A stretch of DNA of 64,000 nucleotides. Origin: Lepas anatifera (taxonomy: Eukaryota > Arthropoda > Thecostraca > Lepadidae). This document shows positions 1 to 11,784 of this stretch, one piece after another. A model generated the notes under the pieces. It was not told the DNA's origin and made no database searches. It saw only the letters and a list, made by a program, of their open reading frames with translations. How positions within the stretch are numbered: the first letter of the stretch is position 1; each line of letters opens with the position of its first letter. Both the position numbers and the translations under genes were made by a program. The DNA is taken from positions 590,501-654,500 of the forward strand of contig JAOTON010002267.1 in the NCBI GenBank assembly GCA_034440635.1. Reading direction: 5' to 3'.

Positions 1-995
1 ACTGGCCTTGTATTGTAATAGGAATAATACCTCAAATCGATGAACGATTGGGTTCTTTCCCGAAATATCCCAACTTAGCCGCCCACTGTGCTCCGGTGAA
101 TTTCTAAAATAAGAGGAGGTCGTGTGAGAACTACCAAAAACCATGAAACGGTATGGAAGGAAATGGATGATTTGATGAAAAAAACGGAAAAGGAAGATTA
201 AATATTGGTTTGGAAATTTTGAAGGTGATATCTGACACTTGAGAGGAATTTGCAACACAAATTATCGTTGGAACTCAACCAAAACTTCTTACTCATTTTT
301 TGTCATAGTCATTAATTTCTTAAAAACTTAGAAATTAATTTCGGCCACCAGATGTCACTCATTGCCAAAAGTTGTAAATGCCTTTACCAGATACTTTGAC
401 CTACAGGAGTAGTTCATAATTACAACCAAGTTCTAATCCAGGATGGTTCAACAATTATTTTCGATAAAAACTCACCAAAACGCAAAACGTTGCAAACTTC
501 TACCGTCAGGTGGCACCCCTAGCTGGCGTCCAAAATGCGCGAAGTGACTGCACAGGTAATTTGGAGCTTGGAAACAGTATTTGACCACTGCTGGGTCCTA
601 TTTTATGATAATACAATTTCCACGGGAGACCCAATGAATATTAAAAATTGCAAAAACTTGAAACTTTGACCGCTAGGTGGCACCCCTAGCCCAATATAGA
701 TTTTCCCAAAAATTGGGATTTGAGGTTTTCATGTCTGAAACAACAAAATCTGACGGGCCGCTAAGCTAATTTATCCAAAAATGAAAATCATGGGGCGTTT
801 GATGCACCCTACTGCCCAGACCTCCGTCAATGCGCGTGATAAAAGAAGCACTTCACATCAACAGATTCAAACCGTCACTAAACATTCAGAAATACAATAA
901 AATGTCCGTGACACTCTGGAGTGTATGGGAATATGTGTTTATACGTATATGTGTTTTCTTCTATACCCAATGTGTTTGCGAAAATAAAAGTATTC
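1..995. other. no gene recognised; short dispersed 16-mer
   Basis: No supported coding region or RNA gene. The 16-mer AGGTGGCACCCCTAGC occurs at 508-523 and again at 675-690. Both are preceded by a related TTGCAAA...CTT..ACCG context, so this may be two units of a diverged repeat with a period of about 167 bp. The rest is AT-rich unique sequence. Confidence 0.5.
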
Positions 996-999
996 TTAA

Positions 1000-1854
1000 C
1001 ACGCGCATTGACGGGGTGGGGCGGGTACCCGCCCCCCTCGGGTTTTTCAGAAACAGCAGAAAAACGGTGGGTTGCAGCGCCGCCGTACTTTGTATACCTT
1101 TTCCCTCATCATTTTTGCAACTTCTGTGAAAATTTTAAGGATAGGTCATCTCAGGTCAGGTCACCAGTACAGGTCAAGTGACCCGACCTCAAAAAAGTTT
1201 AAGATAGCATAAGTCGGAGCAGGGTGAACTTATCCAATTGAAACTTATATCACATAATGGGCTCACCGAGTTCTCTAAAATATGTTCCGGTATTTTTGAT
1301 ATTGATGACCTAAGGTCAGGTACGAAGCATGACCTCTCCATTGGTAATACATGGGAAATATGGTTTTTACTGAATAACTCAGTAACAGATGGTGATAGAG
1401 CGTTTATTTTAGCTTCATTAGACTTGCCTTGGCTTTGCAGTTCTAATGAAATGCATTTTATATAATTTGACCCTGACCTGACCTCAGGTCAGGTCAAATC
1501 TTTGATTTGACCTAGCAAGGTCACATCATATATCATTCGATTCGGCTTGCTGCGACGATTCATAAAGTTCAAGTCGTTTTGCTCTATCTTTACTTGTTCA
1601 GATGAAATGGCTGAAAAACTTAATTTACATGTTATCCCTATGACGGCATGTGACGGCATGTTTTTGACCTCTGGTGGCCTTAAATGTGACCTGACAAAAA
1701 AATGGTTCAAATATTTTCGATGGAGAAGCGGATGGGCTACCCAACGCCGTTTACCGTTTTTTTGTTACCTACCGTGGTTCTCGAGATCTTAGGGGGGGCG
1801 GGTACCCGCCCCCTCGTCAATGCGAAGGTGGCTCAGACCCCGTCAATGCGCGTG
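1000..1854 (+). mobile_element. TTAA element, family A (copy 1)
   Basis: Non-autonomous DNA transposon flanked by TTAA at 996-999 and 1855-1858. The terminal inverted repeat is CACGCGCATTGACGGGG. A GC-rich palindrome centred on GGGTACCC lies just inside both ends. The right (long) end carries a second copy of the tip, joined by the linker GCGAAGGTGGCTC (the complement of GAGCCACCTTCGC). The interior has many AGGTCA/TGACCT half-sites. Short open frames inside are not coding: the same stretch is conserved between families without a codon-position bias. No transposase is encoded. The TTAA duplication and C-rich tip suggest piggyBac-type mobilisation in trans (inference). Confidence 0.9.
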
Positions 1855-2003
1855 TTAAATAGTATGCAATGGTAAAATGTATGAAATACCAATTTTTAAA
1901 TGAACTTAAATATAAGCAACTGCGGCACCCAGCACAAATTTTGTAAGCTTTATAATGATTGTGTAAAATACAATTGAAACGCGTTGTTAAACATGGAACT
2001 TAA

Positions 2004-2952
2004 CCCTTGCCCCGGGGGCGGGTACGAGCCACCTTCACCCTGGTGGGGGGCTAAAAAGACCCCCACGATCTCAAAAACTAAGAGAGCTAGAAAAAAGCGC
2101 AAAACAGAAATCAAAAGCTCTTTAAAAATGATACCGAAAATACTTTGATCATTTTTCTCGTCAGGCCAGTATCAAGGTCACCAGAGATCGAAATAGGTCA
2201 AAATCGCTAATATGAGGTGTACTAAAAAAAGCTATCCTCCTGTCCTCATCCTCTTGTCAATACAAATCGAATGATATATGATATTGCTATGCCAGGTCAA
2301 ATTTAAGAATTTGACGTGACCCAGGTCAACAGTTTGACCAAAACTGACCTGGTATAGTGATGTATATCATTTGACTTGCAAATACAAACACTTTGGTGAC
2401 AACATAAAGTTCTGTCTTAGCTTATTCAAAGTTTATAGAGTAAAACACCAAAACATGCTTATTTGACCTAAGGTGACCTTTAAAGGTCACAAATAAAAAA
2501 TTTTGGCATCAGCTTCAGAAATGGGCTAAGACCTAGGCGTAACCGATGTTTGAAGTTGATTCCATCCATACTTACTGAGAAAAGCTCATTTCGTGATTTT
2601 TCCCATGTATTTACAATGGGGAGGTCATGCTCTGCACATGACCTTAGGTCACCAATATACAAAATCCCGGAACATATGTTGTAGCTCCTGGTGGGCTTAA
2701 TATGTGGTATGAGTTTCAACTTGATCGATTAACCTTCTTTTTGTTATGCAGTCCTAAGCATTTTTTAGGTGAGGTCACTTCACCTGGCCTGGTGACCTGA
2801 CCTGATATGAACTTGAGTTAAAATTTTTTATGAAAGATGTAAAAATGATAAAGAAACAGCTATACTAAGTTTGGCACCGCTGCGCGCCGCCGTTTTTTGG
2901 TCACTTCGGAAAAACTCGAGGGGGTTAAAAAAGACCCCCACCCCGGTGAAGG
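2004..2952 (-). mobile_element. TTAA element, family B (copy 1)
   Basis: Flanked by TTAA at 2000-2003 and 2953-2956. Tips are CCCTTGCCCCGGGG on the left and the complement of CCTTCACCGGGG on the right. The subterminal palindrome at both ends has the core CTAAAAAGAC inside runs of G and C, unlike family A. The linker GAGCCACCTTC and the tip duplication are present at the left end. The interior holds the same AGGTCA-rich layout and the same central motif (AATCGAATGATATATGATAT) as family A, with different tips. No coding capacity seen. Confidence 0.85.
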
Positions 2953-2956
2953 TTAA

Positions 2957-3336
2957 ATGAATCTCAGAGACTTATTACATAAGATACCAGATTCAACTAA
3001 AAATACCTTTAATCATATTCAAAAACTTAACCGGAAACTCTCAAAAGCCCAACACTCAGTGCTGTACAACGATACCTGCCTAAAAGAAAATTGATTGCCC
3101 AATTACACCTTCATATATATATTCGTATGCTTGGGTATCTGTTCATTGTCGATGCATGTTTGGTTAAAAATGACCGCGTTCCGGGAGTTTACCAGCTTTT
3201 TCTATAAAGATATTACCGCATTCTTACTGTCATTGTCAAGTTCTGATATAATGTCATACATAAAGTCATACAGTTTGACTACCGGTTTCGTCTAGTCACG
3301 AGACATTATCAAGTCATACACGTTTTACTGGAAAAT

Positions 3337-3380
<44 letters not shown>

Positions 3381-3870
3381 ATGTTTGGTTAAAAACGCCG
3401 GCATATTTCAGCTTTATGTTCTTTTTCTGTTGCTGCTCTTTTCTCCGTACCACTTTTTTATCAGTTTCCAAAGACAAAAGTAGGTTTCCTAGGTTCATTT
3501 ACAACGTTTCGGTGATAAAAAGTCCACCATCATCAGTCATTAACCATATGTTTATACACAGGTTTTATAGATTAAAACATCAATATCATCAAAAGGTAAA
3601 TGGCAAAGACTAAAACCGAGGCTTATGCGGTCAAGATTCGATAATTAGAAGTAAAAATATTGAACGCTTGTCACGACAGAAAATTAACGATCGATGGTGC
3701 TGTTTCATATGGAAGACTTCTTGTGTAAATATACATAAAGAGATTGCAATCTAAGGAACTCGCGGTATAGTACCGAAGTATACCACCCCCTTAATCCAAA
3801 TGGACGCTGCTAAGGGTTATTATGCCGTAATGATCCAGCTGGTTGTTCATGCTGGTATTTCGGTCCATAA
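2957..3870. other. AT-rich unique spacer; no gene recognised
   Basis: Contains a dinucleotide repeat (listed separately) and short frames without recognisable domains. Nothing else can be supported. Confidence 0.5.
3339..3368. repeat. (AT)n microsatellite
   Basis: Uninterrupted AT dinucleotide run of about 15 units, followed by imperfect ATGTATAT units. Confidence 0.95.
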
Positions 3871-3874
3871 TTAA

Positions 3875-4714
3875 CACGTGCATTGAGGGGGTCTGAGCCA
3901 CCTTCGGATTGACGAGGGGGGCGGGTACCCGCCCCCTAAGATCTCGAGAACCAGGGTAGGTAGCAAAAAACGGTAAACGGCGTTGGGTAGCCCATCCGCT
4001 TCTCCATCGAAAATATTTGAAACATTTTTTTCAGGTCACATTTAAGGTCACGAGAGGTCAAAACATGCCCGTCATAGGGATAACATGTAAAATTCAGTTT
4101 TTCCGGCATTACATCTGAACAAGTAAAGATAGAGCAAAACGACTTAAACTACATGAATCTTCTTAGCGAGCCGAATCCAATGATATATAATTTGACTTTG
4201 CTAGGTCAAATCAAGGATTTGACCTGACCTGAGGTCAGGTCAGGGTCAAATTATATTAAATGCATATCATTAGAACCGCAGTGACAAGGAAAATCTAATC
4301 CAGTTAAACTAAATGCTCTATCTCTATTGATTGCTGAGTTATTCAGTCAAAACCATTTTTCCCATGTATTTCCAATAGACAGGTCATGGCTCGTACCTGA
4401 CCTTAAGTCATCGATATAAGAAATACCGGAACATATTTTAGAGAACTCGGTGCGGCCATTGTGTGATATGAGTTTCAATCGGATAAGTTTACCCTGCTCC
4501 GACTTATGCTATCTTAAACTTTTTTTGAGGTCGGGTCACTTGACCTGTACTGGTGACCTGACCTGAGATGAACTAACCTTAAAATTTTCACAGAAGTTGT
4601 AAAAATGATGAGGGAAAAGGTATACCAAGTACGGCGGCGCTACGTGCCGCCGGTTTTCTACTATCTCCGAAAAACCCGAGGGGGGGTGGGTACCCGCCCC
4701 CGTCAATGCGCGTG
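3875..4714 (-). mobile_element. TTAA element, family A (copy 2)
   Basis: TTAA at 3871-3874 and 4715-4718. The long end comes first, with one tip change (CACGTGCATTGA). The paired GGGTACCC palindromes, tip duplication and inward-facing half-site arrays are intact. The interior retains the target-like sequence CGACTTAAACTACATGAATC near 4140, which is where another copy (31704-33560) received a family B insertion. Confidence 0.9.
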
Positions 4715-4718
4715 TTAA

Positions 4719-5891
4719 GTACCTACTTTCTATAGAAAGTACTGACTGATGGAGTCAATGGACAGAATTTATCTGGTGCAGCCAATAAATTTTGCACCAT
4801 CAATTAGATACCTTGCAAATGGACAAAAACAATCAACATAGTTTTATTGATGAACAGTTCCCCAATTGATCAATTATGGAACACTAGCTGGCTAGGGAAA
4901 AGGCCAGAAGAGGATTTGGACCCTTTTATTTCTTTGTGGGTCATGGCAGAATCGGCATGGCAGGTTCTGTACAGCATCACAGGTTTTGAGAAGAGCTCAT
5001 TGGGTCAGCCTTGGGGAAGATCAACCAGTTTAGGGCAGCTTTCCCCTTTTATGGGGTAGTTAAGGAAACTTTGAACTGCTCTCCCATCCATTTACCTATC
5101 TTCCTTCCTTTAGCAGTGTGCGGTCGCAGATTGCTGCCGTACGAAAGCAGTACGAAGATGCCTACATGCACCTACATGTAGGAAGGCAAACATGCCGCAT
5201 TCCATTTTGAGCACTTTTAGCAAGTTCCGTCCAACACTGGGACCCAAAGCGGTACTTTCCAGTCTTCTGTTATGAGCATCATTACGCTAAAACAATTTTC
5301 ACACGCCGACCTACTCGATGAATCAAGTTATAGGCATTTACAAACAATTTACAAACTGCATAAGGCAAGGTTGGAAGTCTGGCGATGTTTGAGGCTTTCT
5401 TGCGAAGAAAATACGAGAGCTTTTGCCGCCAGACATTTTTTACAGACCCGACATTTTTTCAGGAAATACTAACTGGCTAACTGGCCTTGAAAACTACCCA
5501 CGATAAATGACGTAAAAATGTATAGAATGCACTATTATAGCCTTATTCTTGTTTATGACAATTATGACTTGCTTGTTTCAATCCCTTCCGTCATTTGACT
5601 TGGGAAATTTCTGACAAAGCACCTGGCATCAAAAGCTCTCGGGTTTTTGCAAGAGGAACATCCCAATGCTTTCGACAGAATGACCTTGGATGTTCAGATT
5701 TGCCGTCGGGGCTGGCCGGCCGTGTATATCCGGCAAGTTTGGCTGTCGATTCTCACTGTCGCATCAACACTGTCTAGTGTCATTGAACTCCGCAGCGCTG
5801 CCATAGAAAACAAAAAAGGAACGTGACTACTAATTAGACAATCGTGATTCACTTATTTTATTCGCCAGAAAGTCTTATCTATTGAAAAGTC
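4719..5891. other. unique sequence; no gene recognised
   Basis: Mixed-composition sequence. Open frames of 60-70 codons (for example 4847-5059 and 5272-5472) show no domain and no obvious splice context. No RNA gene seen. Confidence 0.5.
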
Positions 5892-5899
5892 TATCGTGA

Positions 5900-6171
5900 T
5901 ATAGGCGGATCCAGGATTTCCGATCGCGTGGAAAAGGGGAATTATAAGCTGGGGCGCCATCGGGGCAATGAGGATACCTTTTTGTACGGAAAGAAACCTA
6001 TTGTGGGGGCGCGATACCTGCATACTGAAGGGGTGGGAGTGGGAGGGGCATTTTAGATGGCGCCACCGATATTTCAGGGGGCCGTGACCATTTTAGGTGG
6101 AGGCGAGGGTTTATGGGAGTGTGTGTAGGGGGGGGGTGTCGAGTGCCCCTTGCCTCCTGGATCTGTCTGTG
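5900..6171. mobile_element. hAT-type miniature element
   Basis: Terminal inverted repeats are imperfect: left TATAGGCGGATCCAGGA, right TCCTGGATCTGTCTGTG, both resembling the CAGGGGCGGATCCAG tip common in hAT miniature elements. An 8-bp target duplication flanks them: TATCGTGA at 5892-5899 and TATCGAGA at 6172-6179 (7 of 8 identical). Length is 272 bp with a G-rich interior and no coding capacity. Confidence 0.7.
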
Positions 6172-6429
6172 TATCGAGATTTTTAGGAGCGTAAAAACCG
6201 GCTCCCTGGGAGCTTTTTTGTTTTCTTGGCGGCTACTGGAGTTCCAATTTGGTAGACGTTATCTGTCGCACTAAATATTTTTCACTAGCCAAGTTCTGTC
6301 GCTAGCCCTGGTTGGCGAGTTGGCGGGTTTTTCCACCCCTGGTGGTATTATACGGACAGTCGACAGAGCGTGCGCCGTTGGAGGTACTCGACCGGCGTCC
6401 ACTCTCGCTGTGGATGACATGAAATTAGT

Positions 6430-6830
6430 CACGCGTTCTCGGAAGTCCAATTACCAATCCGTTGATTGGTGCTCTCAGTCAGCCTGCTGCAGGTTAAGAC
6501 ACTGTTTATCATCACATTTTGTCATGGAATTAGAGTTCGCGATTTGTGGCAATTAGTGTGCATTCACCTGCCAGTGCAGGCAATTGTGACCAATTATGCA
6601 AATCATTGCCTCTCTGTGCGGCCGGCCAGACACAGTGCAAGCGCGGTGTCCAATTAGACACAACAGGTGCACTGTGATCGAATGTTGGCCCTCAATGGCT
6701 GATGACAGCGCTATAGCCGCGAACAATTATCGACCACCACCCCTTCTCCAGTAACGAGACTGCGCCAGTGCTTCCAGTGACAGTCACAGACAACACAGTA
6801 TTGGCGCCGATACAATTAGCGATTAGGCGG
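6430..6830. promoter_or_regulatory. candidate regulatory cluster (homeodomain, POU octamer, E-box motifs)
   Basis: An octamer ATGCAAAT (6596-6603) sits among CAATTAG or CAATTA motifs (6550-6556, 6591-6596, 6651-6657, 6813-6819), E-boxes CACCTG (6565-6570), CAATTG (6581-6586) and CAGGTG (6664-6669), and paired CCAAT/ATTGG motifs near 6450-6480. Such clustering is typical of developmental enhancers in animals. These are short motifs, so function is inference only and no target gene is visible. Confidence 0.3.
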
Positions 6831-6860
6831 ATGAACATCTGCGTGTGTAGGCAGTATGGT

Positions 6861-6885
6861 GGGCGGGTAAAACCAAGTATAAATA
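6861..6885 (+). promoter_or_regulatory. possible core promoter: GC-box plus TATA-like site
   Basis: GGGCGGG at 6861-6867 is followed by TATAAATA at 6878-6885, just downstream of the motif cluster. No convincing coding exon follows within a few hundred bases, so this may be chance or may precede a non-coding first exon. Confidence 0.2.
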
Positions 6886-8307
6886 ACCTGCTTCGGCTGA
6901 GTGCTTACTTTTTTAGGATTCTATAAACACGCTGTAGCATCCGAAGGGGTGTGGGAAGAGAAGTGCTTGCACAGGGCAGCAGAGATGAAAAACATCCTAT
7001 TCGATCAAACCACGACCTTTCTACCATCTAGCCAGAGCATGAATCACTCTGACATCACAAAAACCGTCCAAAAATCCCCCGTGATGTTACACATGAATAT
7101 TCAGAGATCGCAGAGTTTCCCAGCTGGAAAGGATGCATTGAGGATTTAACATTATTGGGAATAGCACCAGCACTGACCTCACGACACCACACAGAAAAAG
7201 CCTCAGGGCTTTTACGACAAGCTTTAATATCAAGTGAGAGGGCTGAAAATTTGCATGCTTTCAATTGAGACACGAAACTATGGGGAAAATACCAGTAGGA
7301 GCGGTGGACTTCTGGAGGCTCCGGAACATTCGAAAAGTATATTATTCAGTCCTAAATCACATTATGCCCTGCACTCTGAACAGACGTTCCCACCTTTCAT
7401 CGAGACAGTTATATGCAGGATGCAAATCATTTGTCTATTCTTTAGCTCGGAAGTGAATTTTAACCCTATATATTAATCCCTAACACACTTCATCTTCACC
7501 CGTTAAAGCTTCTGTGCTTCTAGATACCCGGCGCGCAAAACAAAATTATGCGGACGTTGTGACTGGATATAAGGAATGAGGATGTCAAATCCCCGGCGAC
7601 AGCTCTATTGTCGGAGGCTAATTCCCACGCTATTTCAGCCTCATCAGTAATCCTCTGATTTCACTATTATCACTCCATCTCCAAACAGGCGGCACCTGGG
7701 GCGGCATCTCCCTCTCCAACGAGCGTCTTTGAACCCGCCCCATCGTGTTTGTCCTTCGTCTCGACTCTGAATCAGAGGATTCCAATCAGTGCACACATCC
7801 ACAGTCGCCCTATGCCGACACTGCCCGGCCTCATTAGTTTATTGAGCTCGATACCGAAGTCCGGGCGGCGGCGGCAGCCTAGAATTCAACTGGGCCATGC
7901 GAGGCATTCTCGGCTGGACTTCCTCCAGGTGATGGGACTGGGTATCTGACAATTAGCGTTTCGATGGCTCTCGGATAGCGGCAGGCTTCAGTACGGCGCC
8001 GGTGTGTTCTCACCGAGCGTCGGAGATTCCAGCCGATGCCGCCGCACCGGTCCAGCAGTCTCTCCTGTCCAAGCTGTCCCAGTTGTTGACTCCTTTATAT
8101 CACCGAAGCCGCCGTGGAATATAACATTTCAAGGGTAAAAATGTGACAAATGACAAATCAATGGTTTAATTTGACATTTAAACACAAACCTCTTTTTCAA
8201 ACGAAGACCTTTCGCACCCAGAGCTAGCGGATGAATGCCGTCTAGTACATAGAAGTAACGGACAAAATGGGTAAAGAACATATCCTAGTTATGCCACATA
8301 GCCTTGA

Positions 8308-9301
8308 CACGCGCCCCGCTGGGGTCCCTGGCATGACGCGTCCCGCTGGGGGGGGGGCGTTTTCCGCCCTCCACCCTTTTCCGTATCTCATTTTCCAGGA
8401 AGGCTAAAGGAAAAATACGGACGGTGTTCGAAAGCTCTTGACAAGACAAATATAAATTATAGGAAGCATTTTTATGTCAGGCCAATATTGAGGCCAGCAT
8501 AGGTATGTCAAATAAGGTTCCATAGGCTTACAACAGGGCATTGTACGTTTCTACCTCTAAATATTTACTCAGTCAAGCTAGAGAAAATATTTATGCATCA
8601 TTGGATTCCTCTCATCGTGGCAAATCGAATTACGTGTAATATGACCTTGCTAGGTCTAATTGTGAAAATGATCTGACCTCGAGCTAGGTCAGGATCACAG
8701 GATGACCTGGTATGGTCATGTTGTATATCAATCGACTCCCCGTGACAATATAAACACAATGCAAGCAAAATAAGAGCTTTATCTCAATTCAGTGATAAGA
8801 TATTGGCAAAACAATCATTGTATGTCCCTGTGACCTGACATGACCTTTTAGAGGTCAGATGATAAAAAATCAACTTCATGGTCAAGATCGTGGTAAGAAT
8901 ACACGGTGTGAGGATTTTTAGCTTTATCTATCAAGTAATTAATGAAAACGAGCCCTTTCAATTTTTCACTATATACTTATAATGGGGTGACCAAAAAATT
9001 GACCCTACCTTAGGTCAATAATATAAAAATTCTGAGATAGCAGATTTGAAGACCCTAATGACCTGATAATATTGTGATAGTTTCAAACTGATCGGTTGGC
9101 AGATGTTCTTTAAGCGCTGCACAAATTCGTGATTCTATGTTTTGAGGTCGGGTCACTTGATCTTGGATAGCTCTTTGACCTGACATGACCTGACCTAAAC
9201 AATTTGGTCAGGTTTCGCTGCTCTGCCTGTCTTCGTTTTTGCGTTATCTGGGGAAAACCAGGAGCGAGGGGCGAATTTTGCCTCCCCCAGCGGGGCGCGT
9301 G
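8308..9301 (-). mobile_element. TTAA element, family C (copy 1)
   Basis: The left flank is TTGA (8304-8307, probably a mutated TTAA) and the right flank TTAA (9302-9305). Tips are CACGCGCCCCGCTGGGG and its complement. The left end is extended by a second GACGCGTCCCGCTGGGG unit. The interior carries dispersed AGGTCA/TGACCT sites and the family-wide motif ATGACCTTGCTAGGTC in slightly mutated form near 8640. No coding capacity. Confidence 0.85.
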
Positions 9302-9305
9302 TTAA

Positions 9306-10784
9306 GTTGCACGTGAACTGCTCTGCCACAATTTTTGCAGCAATATTTTTGTTGCATGCAATCTGAAGAAACGGAATTTCTGTCAATTGTGTGTGTAACA
9401 CAGAGGCTGCCCGAATGTGTGATTATAAGTACCTATATGTATGTATAGGAACTGACTTCTCCAAACTCCGAGAAACTTGAGCATTTGTGTGGTCATATTT
9501 CCAGAAATCAAAAGTGGCATTGAAAGAGAACAATGAACAGGAACACACAAAGCCAGGCCATCCAAATTCCAGCATACAATTACCCACCACGACAGAACAA
9601 TGCAACATAAATGTAGCAGTATGCTAATAACTGAGGTAATAACAATTTCCACTTCAAAATAGCGTGTAATGCATGAATTAACAGCATTCGTCCGCAGCAT
9701 TGGACTTCCATTTCCTTCAAAGGCACAAATGTGTACACAGGTACTCCATAACTGAAAAATATCGTTTTCAGAATAATGCAAGAGCTTTAAATGAGCCACG
9801 ATCACCCAAAATACTATACTAAAATACATTTGAAATGGCATCCTGGAATAATCATCCTGTCATTTAAGAGTGGAATTTCGGGCTGAAGTTTTTCCCCTCT
9901 CTTCACCCACGCTGCTCCCTTCGTGTGCAGAGCGTTGCCGGCGGCGGTGTGTGTCGTGACGTGGGTATTCTCACGGCAGCCCATGCTGGGGCTCGGTCAC
10001 CACCTCTACGGTAGGGGTGCAGCCACTTGTCCGGGGGTCACGAGGTATGGTTCACGGATGGTGGTGAGCCGCTCACGACACTGTTCTAATTCAAAATCAG
10101 CAATGATACCATACAGGTGAAGGATACATTGTTTTGTCTACATGATGTACTAATTTTTATTCGCCTCGACCGTCTCTGGTGCAAGCTAGAAGAAGATAAA
10201 AATAGAAGTAAGTCATCATTTTTGGCCTACTATCCTCGTTTCGTCGCTAATCTTTCTCCTTGATTTTTGTTGCGTTTCACGTGTTTTTAAGAGCTCCTTC
10301 AAGAAAAAAAGCTTCTGCGGCGGGAATATTGAAATACTTCAGGATGGCTAATTTTAGAGAACAATAAAAAACAAGTTTTGTGAAAGAGAACATCAGCACC
10401 GGAGATAAAAGAAAATAGAAAATATGCAACAATTGAACATCAGTGAAGCAAGATCAACGATGTCACAGACAAGATGGAGCACAAACAACGAAATTTATCA
10501 GATCGAAGACAAAATGAAAACGAAGCCGAAGAAACGAACATTTTCATCCTCATATTATTTTAGTTTAAATGTTCGAAGTGTGTGTGAGATTGTGTGTGTG
10601 TGTGTGTTTTTTTACCGGTACCTAATCCTTATCCCTATCCTTACTCTACCTGAGGCAGTGAGCGCATGCCTTGGCTGCAGCGACCCCTCCAGGTAGAATC
10701 CCATTCTCTTGATCCTCACCTTTCCTCATCCTTGTCATCTCCTTCCATAGTTTATAATCACTTCATACTCATTGCGACGACACT
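9306..10784. other. unique sequence with one hydrophobic open frame; no gene confirmed
   Basis: Holds the 152-codon minus-strand frame listed separately and a TG-repeat near 10589-10607. No recognisable exon structure. Confidence 0.4.
9383..9841 (-). CDS. unrecognised hydrophobic open frame (doubtful)
   Basis: A 152-codon frame reads as mostly hydrophobic, with likely membrane-spanning stretches around residues 5-20 and 65-95, and scattered cysteines. I recognise no family. An AG that could serve as an acceptor (TTATTCCAG on the minus strand) lies just upstream of the first Met, and no start context supports it as a single-exon gene. It could be an exon of a membrane receptor or simply chance in AT-rich DNA. 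Both neighbours are transposons (C to one side, D to the other). Confidence 0.12.
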   Translation of the reverse strand: MPFQMYFSIVFWVIVAHLKLLHYSENDIFQLWSTCVHICAFEGNGSPMLRTNAVNSCITRYFEVEIVITSVISILLHLCCIVLSWWVIVCWNLDGLALCVPVHCSLSMPLLISGNMTTQMLKFLGVWRSQFLYIHIGTYNHTFGQPLCYTHN

Positions 10785-10788
10785 TTAA

Positions 10789-11780
10789 CCCGCCCCCACC
10801 GAGTCCGGCGCCAGCTTCGCCCCACCGGCCATCATGGCCCCTCTAACTCCGAAAATATGGGCGTTAGCGCAAATCTGCAAAGTGCAATAGAAAGCTCACG
10901 TGAATTCAGTAAGAAATTACTTCGCATGTTTTAGTGCTCAGGTCAATGGTTTGACCTCCAGAGGTCAAATTAGGTCAAGATCGGCTATTTTCACTCAAAT
11001 ATGCAATGATTAAGCAAACTGGGCATAACTCTTATGTCATTAGAGCTATTGAGGCCTGGTAAAGTACATTTGATAGCAAATTGCCAGTACTTTTTCCGCT
11101 ATGTGGAACGTAAAGACCTCCCGCCAGTGGTTTGACCGCCAGAGGTCACCTCGTGACCTAATATGACCTGAGGTCACGAAAGGTCAAAAAGTGACCTTGC
11201 TGTATATCAAATGAAAGCCAGTGACAAGACAAACACCATCGTGTTTGTTTCACCGCTCTAGCTCAATTAGGTCAAAGTTATTGTCAAAATACTGTTTTTG
11301 ACCTCTGGTGACCTTGGATGACCTTGGAAAAATCAAAGGGCAAATATGACTCCTGGGATCCGTGATAGGGTGTCCAAAAACGTTGTTCTGAGCAGTCTGA
11401 GTATTTGCAATCATTTTTGTGGCTTTTATATCATGAAATAGCTTTTCCCCATGCTTTGTCAATGGGGAGGTCCCTCGTGACCTGACCTCAGGCACGAAAT
11501 CGAAAAATCCCGGATATACACCTTTAGACCCTGGAGGGGTCTAAGTGTGAAGTTTCAAATCGATCGACTTTGAAATGTGCTCTACAGAGCTCTAAAGGTG
11601 AAGTGAGGTGACCTTGGTTGACCTCGTCTTGTGACCTGACCTTGGGTGACTCGGGTAAAAATTTCAGGGATGATGGGAAAATGATGCAGTGAGAGGTAGA
11701 GCCTCAACCGCGTGCTCGCCTCTCTTTTCTGCTATCCCGAAAACCTTAGGGGCCATCATGGCCCCTTCGGTGGGCGAGGG
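10789..11780 (-). mobile_element. TTAA element, family D (copy 1)
   Basis: TTAA at 10785-10788 and 11781-11784. Tips are CCCGCCCCCACCGAG (left) and CTCGCCCACCGA (right, read inwards). The subterminal palindrome is a GGCC-arm version with core CATCATGG, one base short of the CATCGATG in copy 2. Linker GCCAGCTTCGC and the second tip unit are at the left end. The body is nearly identical to 62843-63865, with single-base losses scattered through it. Confidence 0.88.
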
Positions 11781-11784
11781 TTAA

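Larger units (their letters stand above)
6172..8303. other. unique sequence; no gene recognised
   Basis: Moderately GC-rich with many CpG dinucleotides. It contains the motif cluster and TATA-like site listed separately. Frames up to 82 codons (for example 6901-7149 and 7234-7476) have no recognisable domain. The stretch 7600-8060 is GC-rich but not demonstrably coding. Confidence 0.45.

Noticed and set aside
1238..1465. A recurring ~75-codon frame (beginning MKLISHNG or MKLIPHIG) in many A, B and E elements, which looks like a conserved small protein
   Set aside because: The same DNA block is conserved between families, but differences between A and B fall at first, second and third codon positions alike, and many copies are broken. 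The signal is DNA conservation, not protein selection.
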